The notes under the pieces are model-generated. The model saw only the letters and a program-made list of their open reading frames with translations. It made no database searches and had not been told where the DNA came from. Shown in pieces: positions 55,101-64,000 of a stretch of DNA of 64,000 nucleotides. The number at the start of each line of letters is the position of its first letter. The stretch's first letter is position 1. Location of the stretch: contig CM077666.1 of NCBI GenBank assembly GCA_039707655.1, positions 246,418,166 to 246,482,165 of the forward strand. The letters are read 5' to 3'. This stretch comes from Elymus sibiricus (Eukaryota; Streptophyta; Magnoliopsida; Poales; Poaceae). The position numbers and the translations under genes are program-made.

Positions 55101-56319
55101 TTTCCATTTTTCTAGTGCCACGCATGACCTTTTTTGTGAAGCAAGTGCCATAAATAAGATTGTAAATCGTGCCCGTACAATTTTGTCCTAAAGTATACCA
55201 CATGGGATGCCAACTGCCAATTTTTCATGAATTTCAGAGTGTAATTGCTATATTTCATTGATTTATTGAGTTTCTAGCGATTTACATCAAGTAATTCAAA
55301 TTTGAACTACAAGTGTGCTCTAGTTTGGTCAAATAAATTCTGAAAAATCATTTTCACATTCCACATTAGGAATTTAGGCAGTACGCATAAAGAAAACTCA
55401 GTTACCAACCCATTATATATGATTACTGATCCATGCAATTTTGACAACACATCGAAAGAAATTAAAGAAAATGAAAAATAGCTCAAAAATTGAAATCCTT
55501 TTGCATGGAGGCCTCTTATGTGCAATGGCTTGTGGGAAAAATAATAAACTGACAATACCACAAACTTTAAAAAAAAACCTTCACAGACTGACCTTTCTCC
55601 TATGAAGTTCAATGAGTTTCAACCAAGAGGACCATGACCATGAGCATCTTCATGGCATAGTACATGATAACATCACCATTTTTGGAAATAACAAGGCTGT
55701 TAACATTGTGAGCAACAATTCCACAAAAAGATTGAAGATTTGTCTTAAAAAAATAATTTTCCATTTTTCTAGTGCCACGCATGACCTTTTTTGTGAAGCA
55801 AGTGCCATAAATAACATTATAAATCGCGCCCTTACAATTTTGTCCTAAAGTATACCACATGGGATGCCAACTGCCAATTTTTCATGAATTTCATAGTGTC
55901 ATTGCTATATTTCATTGATTTATTGAATTTCTAGCGATTTACATCAAGTAATTCAAATTTGAACTACAAGGGTGCTCTAGTTTGGTCCAAATAAATTCTG
56001 AAAAATCATTTTTACCTTCCACATTAGGAATATAGGAAGTATCCACAAAGAAAACTCTGTTACCCACCAATTATATATGATTACTCATCCATGCAATTTT
56101 GACAACACATCGAAAGAAATTAAAGAAAATGAAAAATAGTTCAAAAATTGAAATCCTTTTGCATGGAGGCCTCTTATGTGCAATGGCTTGTGGGAAAAAT
56201 AATAAACTGACAATACCACAAACTTTTAAAAAAACCATCACAAACTGACCTATCTCCGATGAAGATCAATGACTTTCAACCAAGATGACCATCACCATGG
56301 GCATCTTCATGGCATAGTA

Positions 56320-56322
56320 CAT
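56320..56322 (+). other. Microhomology junction (CAT) of the 22.65-kb duplication
   Basis: Left of the junction the sequence is of the 51,130 class (CACCATGGGCATC then GGCATAGTA). Right of it the sequence is of the 33,607 class (CATCACCATTTTTCG). The two would align with 8 more bases between them (ATGATAAC in most monomers). They are joined instead at a shared CAT, so the join is 8 bp out of monomer register. This differs from the in-register exchange at 14,072-14,111. Confidence 0.82.
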
Positions 56323-59300
56323 CACCATTTTTCGAAATAACAAGGGTGTTAACATTGTGAGCAATAATTCCACAAAAAGATTGAAGATTTGGTTAAAAAA
56401 ATATTTTTCCATTTTTCAAGTGAGATGCATGACTTTTTTGTGAAGCAGGTGTCATAAATAAGATTGTAAATCATGCCATCACAATTTTGTCCTAAAGTAT
56501 ACCACATGGGATGCCAACTGCCAATTTTTCATGAATTTCAGAGTGATATTGCCATAGTTCATTGATTGATTGAATTTCTGGCAATTTACATCAAGTAATT
56601 CAAATTTGAACTGCAAGTGTGCTCTAGTTTGGTCCAATAAATTCTGAAATATCATTTTCACCTTCCACGTTAGGAACGTACGCAGTATCCACAAACAAAA
56701 CTCAATTACCCAACCATTATATATGATTACTCATCCAAGCAATTTTGACAACACATCGAAACAAATAAAAGAAAATGAAAAAAGGCTCAAAAATTGAAAT
56801 CCTTTTCCATGGAGGCCTATTATGTGCAATGGCTTGTGGGAAAAATAATAAACTGACAATACCACAAACTAAAAAAAAACATTCACAAACTGACCTATCT
56901 CCTATGAGGATCAATGACTTTCAACCAAGAGGACCATGACCATCAACATCTTCATGGCATAGTACATGATAACATCACCATTTTTGGAAATAACTAGGGT
57001 GTTAACATTGTGAGCAATAATTCCACAAAAAGATTGAAGATTTGGTCAAAAAAAATAATAATTTTCCATTTTTCTAGTGCTATGCATGACTTTTTTTGTG
57101 AAGCAAGTGCCATAAATAAGATTGTAAATCGTGCCCTTACAATTTTCTCCTAAAGTATACCACATGGGATGCCAACTGCCAATTTTTCATGAATTTCAGA
57201 GTGATATTGCCATATTTCATTGATTCATTGAATTTCTGGCGATTTACATCAAGTAATTCAAATTTGAACTGCAAGTGTCCTCTAGTTTGGTCCAAATAAA
57301 TTCTGGAAAATCATTTTTATCTTCCACATTAGGAATGTAGGATGTATCCACAAAGAAAACTCAGTTACCCACCCATTATATATGATTACTCATCCATGCA
57401 ATTTTAACAACACATCGAAAGAAATTAAAGAAAATGAAAAAAGGCTCAAAAATTGAAATCCTTTTGCATGGAGGCCTCTTATGTGCAATGAATTGTGGGA
57501 AAAATAATATACTGACAATACCACAAACTTTTTAAAAAAACCTTCCCAGACTGACCTTTCTCCTATGAAGATCAATGACTTTCAACCAAGAGGACCTTGA
57601 CCATCAGCATCTTCATGTCATAGTACATAATAGCATCACCATTTTTCGAAATAACAAGGGTGTTAACATTGTGAGCAATAATTCCACAAAAAGATTGAAG
57701 ATTTGGTTAAAAAAATATTTTTCCATTTTTCAAGTGAGATGCATGACTTTTTTGTGAAGCGGGTGTCATAAATAAGATTGTAAATCATGCCATCACAATT
57801 TTGTCCTAAAGTATACCACATGGGATGCCAACTGCCAATTTTTCATGAATTTCAGAGTGATATTGCCATAGTTCATTGATTGATTGAATTTCTGGCGATT
57901 TACATCAAGTAATTCAAATTTGAACTGCAAGTGTGCTCTAGTTTGGTCCAATAAATTCTGAAAAATCATTTTCACCTTCCACGTTAGGAATGTACGCAGT
58001 ATCCACAAACAAAACTCAATTACCCAACCATTATATATGATTACTCATCCATGCAATTTTGACAACACATCGAAAGAAATAAAAGAAAATGAAAAAAGGC
58101 TCAAAAATTGAAATCCTTTTGCATCGAGGCCTCTTATGTGCAATGGCTTGTGGGAAAAAAAATAAACTGACAATACCACAAACTTTTAAAAAAACTTCAC
58201 AAACTGACCTATCTCCAATGAAGATCAATGACTTTCAACCAAGACGACCATGACCATGAGCATCTTCATGGCAAAGTACATGATAACATCACTATTTTTG
58301 GAAATAACTAGGGTGTTAACATTGTGAGCAATAATTCCACAAAAAGATTGAAGATTTGGTTTCAAAAACTAATTTTCCATTTTTCTAGTGCCATGCATGA
58401 CTTTTTTTGTGAAGCAAGTGCCATAAATAAGATTGTAAATTGTGCCCTTTCAATTTTGTCCTAAAGTATACCACATGGGATGCCAACTGCCAATTTTTCA
58501 TGAATTTCGGAGTGATATTGCCATATTTCAAAGATTTATTGAATTTCTGGTGATTTACATCAAGTAATTCAAATTTGAACAACAAGTGTGCTCTAGTTTG
58601 GTCCAATAAACTCTGAAAAATCATTTTCACCTTCCACATTAGTAATGTAGGCAGTATCCACAAAGAAAACTCAGTTACCAACCCATTATATATGATTACT
58701 CATCCATGCAATTTTGACAACACATCGAAAGAAATTAAAGAAAATGAAAAAAGGCTCAAAAATTGAAATCCTTTTGCATGGAGGCCTATTATGTCGAATG
58801 GCTTGTGGGAAAAATAATAATCTGACAATACCACAAACTTAAAAAAAAACCTTCACAAACTGACCTATCTCCTATGAGGATCAATGACTTTCAACCACGA
58901 TGACCATGACCATGAGCATCTTCATGTCATAGTACATAATAACATCACCATTTTTCGAAATAACAAGGGTGTTAACATTGTGAGCAATAATTCCACAAAA
59001 AGATTGAAGATTTGGTTAAAAAAATATTTTTCCATTTTTCTAGTGAGATGCATGACTTTTTTGTGAAGCAAGTGTCATAAATAAGATTGTAAATCATGCC
59101 ATCACAATTTTGTCCTAAAGTATACCACATGGGATGCCAACTGCCAATTTTTCATGAATTTCAGAGTGATATTGCCATAGTTCATTGATTGATTGAATTT
59201 CTGGCGATTTACATCAAGTAATTCAAATTTGAACTGCAAGTGGGCTCTATTTTGGTCCAATAAATTCTGAAAAATCATTTTCACCTTCCACGTTAGGAAT

Positions 59301-62300
59301 GTACGCAGTATCCACAAACAAAATTCAATTACCCAACCATTATATATGATTACTCATCCTTGCAATTTTGACAACACATCGAAAGAAATAAAAGAAAATG
59401 AAAAAAGGCTCAAAAATTGAAATCCTTTTGCATGGAGGCCTCTTATGTGCAATGGCTTGTGGGAAAAATAATAAACTGATAATACCACATACTTTTAAAA
59501 AAACTTCACAAACTGACCTATCTCCAATGAAGATCAATGACTTTCAACCAAGATGACCATCACCATGAGCATCTTCATGGAATAGTACATGATAACATCA
59601 CCATTTTTGGAAATAACAATGGTGTTAACATTGTGAGCAATAATTCCACAAAAATGTTGAAGATTTGGTTAAAAAAAATAATTTTCCATTTTTCTAGTGC
59701 TATGCATGACTTTTTTTTGTGAAGCAAGTGCCATAAATAAGATTGTAAATCGTGCCCTTACAATTTTGTCCTAAAGTATACCACATGGGATGCCAACTGC
59801 CAATTTTTCATGAATTTCAGAGTGATATTGCCATATTTCATTGATTCATTGAATTTCTGGCGATTTACATCAAGTAATTCAAATTTGAACTGCAAGTGTC
59901 CTCTAGTTTGGTCCAAATATATTCTGGAAAATCATTTTTATCTTCCACATTAGGAATGTAGGATGTATCCACAAAGAAAACTCAGTTACCCACCCATTAT
60001 ATATGATTACTCATCCATGCAATTTTAACAACACATCGAAAGAAATTAAAGAAAATGAAAAAAGGCTCAAAAATTGAAATCCTTTTGCATGGAGGCCTCT
60101 TATGTGCAATGGCTTGTGGGAAAAATAATAAACTGACAATACCACAAACTTTTTAAAAAAACCTTCCCAGACTGACCTTTCTCCTATGAAGATCAATGAC
60201 TTTCAACCAAGAGGACCATGACCATCAGCATCTTCATGGCATAGTACATGATAACATCACCATTTTTGGAAATAAGAAGGGTGTTAACATTGTGAGCAAC
60301 AATTCCACAAAAAGATTGAAGATTTGGTTAAAAATTAATTTTCCATTTTTCTAGTGCTATGCACGACTTTTTTTTGTGAAGCAAGTGCCATAAATAAGAT
60401 TGTAAATCGTGCCCCTACAATTTTCTCCTAAAGTATACCCCATGGGATGCCAACTGCCAATTTTTCATGAATTTCAGAGTGATATTGCCATATTTCATCG
60501 ATTTATTGAATTTCTGCCATTTACATCAAGTAATTCAAATTTGAACTTCAAGTGTGCTCTAGTTTGGTCCAATAAATTCTAAAAAATCATTTTCACCTTC
60601 CACGTTAGGAATGTACGCAGTATCCACAAAGAAAACTCAATTACTCAACCATTATATATGATTACTCATGCATGCAATTTTGATAACACATCGAAAGAAA
60701 TTAAAGAAAATGAAAAAAGGCTCAAAAATTGAAATCCTTTTGCATGGAGGCCTCTTATGTGCAATGGCTTGTGGGAAAAATAATAAACTGACAATACCAC
60801 AAACTTTTAAAAAAACCTTCACAAACTGACTTATCTCCGATGAAGATCACTGACTTTCAACCAAGATGACCATCAGCATGAGCATCTTCATGGCATAGTA
60901 CATGATAACATCACTATTTTTGGAAATAACAAGGGTGTTAACATTGTGAGCAATAATTCCACAAAAAGGTTGAAGATTTGGTTTAAAAAATTATTTTTCC
61001 AATTTTATAATGCTATGCATGACTTTTTTTGTGAAGCAAGTGCCATAAATAAGATTCTAAATTGTGCCCTTACAATTTTGTCCTAAAGTATACCACATGG
61101 GATGCCAACTGCCAATTTTTCATGAATTTGAGAGTGATATTGCCATATTTCATTGATTTATTGAATTTCTGGCGATTTACATCAAGTAATTCAAATTTGA
61201 ACTACAAGTGTGCTCTAGTTTGGTCCAATTAATTCTGAAAAATCATTTTCACCTTCCACGTTAGGAATGTACGCCGTATCCACAAAGAAAACTCAATTAC
61301 TGAACCATTATATATGATTACTCATCCATGCAATTTTGACAACACATCAAAAGAAATTAAAGAAAATGACAAAACGCTCAAAAATTGAAATACTTTTGCA
61401 TGGAAGCCTCTTATGTGCAATGGCTTGTGGCAAAAATAATAAACTGAGAATACCACAAACTTTTAAAAAAGCCTTCACAAACTGACCTATCTACGATGAA
61501 GATCAATGACTTTCAACCAAGATGACCATCACCATGAGCATCTTCATGGCATAGTACATGATAACATCACCATTTTTGGAAATAAGAAGGGTGTTAACAT
61601 TGTGAGCAATAATTCCACAAAAAGATTGAAGATTTGGTTAAAAAAATTATTTTTCCATTTTTCCAGTGCTATGCATGACTTTTTTTGTGAAGCAAGTGCC
61701 ATAAATAAGATTGTAAATCGTGCCCTTAAAATTTTCTCCTAAAGTTTACCACATGGGATGCCAACTGCCAATTTTTCATGAATTTCAGAGTGATATTGCC
61801 ATATTTCATTGAATTATTGAATTTCTGGCAATTTACATCAAGTAATTCAAATTTGAACTTCAAGTGTGCTCTAGTTTGATCCAAATAAATTCTAGAAAAT
61901 CATTTTTATCTTCCACATTAGGAATGTAGGAAGTATCCACAAAGAAAACTCCATTACCCACCCATTATATATGATTACTCATCCATGCAATTTTGACAAC
62001 ACATCGAAAGAATTAAAGAAAATGAAAAAAGGCTCAAAAATTGAAATCATTTTGCATGGAGGCCTCTTATGTGCAATGGCTTGTGGGAAAAATAATAAAC
62101 TGACAATACCACAAACTTTAAAAAAACCCTTCACAAACTGACCTATCTCCGATGAAGATCAATGACTTTCAACCAAGATGACCATCACCATGAGCATCTT
62201 CATGGCATAGTACATGATAACATCTCCATTTTTGGAAATACGAAAGGTGTTAACATTGTGAGCAATAATTCCACAAAAAGATTGAAGATTTGGTTAAAAA

Positions 62301-64000
62301 AATTAATTTTCCATTTTTCTAGTGCTATGCACGGCTTTTTTGTGAAGCAAGTGCCATAAATAAGATTGTAAATCGTGCCCTTACAATTTTCTCCTAAAGT
62401 ATACCACATGGGATGCCAACTGCCAATTTTTCATGAATTTCAGAGTGATATTGCCATATTTCATTGATTTATTGAATTTCTGGCGATTTACATCAAGTAA
62501 TTCAAATTTGAACTGCAAGTGTGCTCTAGTTTGGTCCAATAAATTCTGAAAAATCATTTTCACCTTCCACATTAGGAATGTAGGCACAATCCACAAAGAA
62601 AACTTAGTTACCAACCCATTATATATGATTACTCATCCATGCAATTTTGACAACACATCGAATGAAATTAAAGAAAATGAAAAAAGGCTCAAAAATTGAA
62701 ATCCTTTTGTATGGAGGCCTCTTATGTGCAATGGCTTGTGGGAAAAATAATAAACTGACAATACCACAAAGTTTTTATAAAAACCTTCACAGACTGACCT
62801 TTCTCCTACGAAGATCAATGACTTTCAACCAAGAGGACCATGACCATGAGCATCTTCATGGCAAAGTACATGATAACATCACCATTTTTGGAAATAACAA
62901 GTGTGTTAACATTGTGAGCAATAATTCCACAAAAAGATTGAAGATTTGGTTTAAAAAATTAATTTTCCATTTTTCTAGTGCTATGCATGACTGTTTTTGT
63001 GAAGCAAGTGCCATAAATAAGATTGTAAATCATGCCCTTACAATTTTGTCCTCAAGTATACCACATGGGATGCCAACTGCCAATTTTTCATGAATTTCAG
63101 AGTGATATAGCCATATTTCATTGATTTATTGAATTTCTGGCGATTTACATCAAGTAATTCAAATTTGAACTGCAAGTGTGCTCTCGTTTGGTCCTAATAA
63201 ATTCTGAAAAATCATTTTTATCTTTCGCATTAGGAATGTAGGAAGTATCCACAAAGAAAACTCAGTTACCCACCCATTATATATGATTACTCATCCATGC
63301 AATTTTGACAACACATCGAAAGAAATTAAAGAAAATGAAAAAAGGCTCAAAAATTGAAATCCTTTTGCATGGAGGCCTCTTATGTGCAATGGCTTGTGGG
63401 AAAAATAATAAACTGACAATACCGCAAACTTTTTTAAAAAACCTTCACAGACTGACCTTCTCCTATGAAGATCAATGACTTTCAACCAAGAGGACCATGA
63501 CCATGAGCATCTTCATGGCATAGTACATGATAACATCACCATTTTTTGAAATAACAAGGGTGTTAACATTGTGAGCAATAATTCCACAAAAGGATTGAAG
63601 ATTTGTTTAAAAATAATAATTTTCCATTTTTCTAGTGCCATGCATGACTTTTTTTGTGAAGCAAGTGCCATAAATAAGATTGTAAATCGTGCCCTTACAA
63701 TTTTCTCCTAAAGTATACCACATGGGATGCCAACTGCCAATTTTTCTTGCATTTCAGAGTGATATTGCCGTATTTCATTGATTTATTGAATTTCTGGCGA
63801 TTTACATCAAGTAATTCAAATTTGAACTGCAAGTGTGGTCTAGTTTGGTAAAATAAATTCTGAAAAATCATTTTCACCTTCCACATTAGGAATGTAGGCA
63901 ATGGCTTGTGGGAAAAATAATAAACTGACAATACCACAAACTTTTAAAAAACCTTCACAAACTGACCTATCTCCGATGAAGATCAATGACTTTCAATCAA
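56320..64000 (+). repeat. 22,654-bp super-repeat, second copy, cut by the window end
   Basis: This 7,681-bp stretch matches 33,666-41,346. The one difference I noticed is T at 35,078 against A at 57,732 (TTTCTAGTGAGA versus TTTCAAGTGAGA). The A also occurs in the neighbouring monomer near 56,418, so a small conversion patch is possible. Rare variants such as AACGTACGC (near 34,020 and 56,675) and AAATATATTC (near 37,260 and 59,915) are shared. The copy continues past the right edge. Confidence 0.93.

Larger units (their letters stand above)
33666..56319 (+). repeat. 22,654-bp super-repeat, first copy (35 monomers)
   Basis: From 33,666 every landmark recurs 22,654 bp later until the window ends: 34260/56914, 34921/57575, 35574/58228, 36230/58884, 36883/59537, 37542/60196, 38196/60850, 38852/61506, 39508/62162, 40164/62818, 40821/63475 and 41332/63986. 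Thirty-five monomers minus the 145-, 46-, 116- and 8-bp deletions account for the length. Because copy two begins exactly where copy one ends, the arrangement is tandem. Confidence 0.9.
43255..56319 (+). repeat. Plainer monomeric stretch, heterogeneous monomers
   Basis: Approximate landmarks: 43909, 44564, 45220, 45875, 46533, 47192, 47845, 48503, 49160, 49816, 50473, 51130, 51788, 52328, 52987, 53643, 54296, 54955, 55612 and 56269. Spacing is 653-659 bp except for one 116-bp deletion. I see no long higher-order period, although local pairs are alike (51.43-52.17 kb with 52.63-53.37 kb; 54,955 with 55,612). Single-base differences between neighbours are common. Several landmarks are themselves mutated (ATTAC at 44,564, ACAAG at 51,788, ATTGAC at 54,295). 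Less homogenised sequence of this kind is expected of older array portions. Confidence 0.82.
1..64000. repeat. Satellite DNA array, ~656-bp monomer, fills the window
   Basis: The landmark ATGACTTTCAACC recurs every 653-661 bp from 633 to the right edge, always on the plus strand. Spacing departs from this only at monomers with internal deletions (for example 511, 487, 540 and 610 bp, or 1,122 bp for a fused pair). Base 1 corresponds to base 657, so the array was already running at the left edge, and it is still running at 64,000. Sampled lines are about one-third G+C. No segment longer than a few bases falls outside the monomer consensus. Such long head-to-tail arrays are typical of eukaryotic constitutive heterochromatin; the chromosomal location cannot be told from this window. 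Confidence 0.98.

Noticed and set aside
56320..64000. Long terminal repeat retrotransposon with 22.65-kb-spaced direct repeats
   Set aside because: The repeated ends are satellite monomers, with no primer-binding site, polypurine tract, target-site duplication or polyprotein reading frame between them.

Overview
The whole 64 kb window is one uninterrupted, gene-free satellite DNA array. A monomer of about 656 bp, roughly two-thirds A+T, is repeated head-to-tail on a single strand from the first base to the last, about 100 copies in all counting shortened ones. I see no gene with a recognisable product, no rRNA or tRNA, no transposon insertion, no telomere-type repeat, no inversion and no unique spacer. 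The array enters and leaves through both window edges. This is eukaryotic heterochromatin (centromeric, pericentromeric, subtelomeric or knob-like). A plant is my best guess, from the long AT-rich monomer and the CpG decay, but that is weak and I cannot name a species or satellite family.

The interest is in the architecture, which is nested. Level 1 is the ~656-bp monomer, in several sequence classes. Level 2 is higher-order repeats: a ~3.09-kb five-monomer unit (1-9,255) and a ~1.31-kb two-monomer unit (33,607-37,541). Level 3 is a ~9.15-kb super-unit of 15 nominal monomers. It occurs as an almost perfect tandem duplicate (about 4,917-14,071 and 14,072-23,225), then as a more diverged copy (23,226-32,290), and then as a fourth, expanded copy starting near 32,291. 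Level 4 is a 22,654-bp, 35-monomer unit: 33,666-56,319 is repeated from 56,320 to the window end, where the second copy is cut off. Between about 43.3 and 56.3 kb the array is plainer and its monomers more heterogeneous.

Several monomers carry internal deletions (about 190, 145, 169, 116, 46, 10 and 8 bp). Most are flanked by 3-5 bp of microhomology or short direct repeats. Because each arose once and was then copied, they act as markers of the amplification history. The 9,154-bp period equals 15 x 656 minus two 190-bp, one 145-bp and one 169-bp deletions. Where breakpoints of large rearrangements can be narrowed, four of five fall in the first ~150 bp of the monomer (counted from the landmark ATGACTTTCAACC), in or near a CAT-rich hexamer-periodic tract.

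Small open reading frames recur in every monomer, but they behave as a by-product of the repeat and are not annotated as genes. All alignments here were made by eye; identity statements are visual and not computed.
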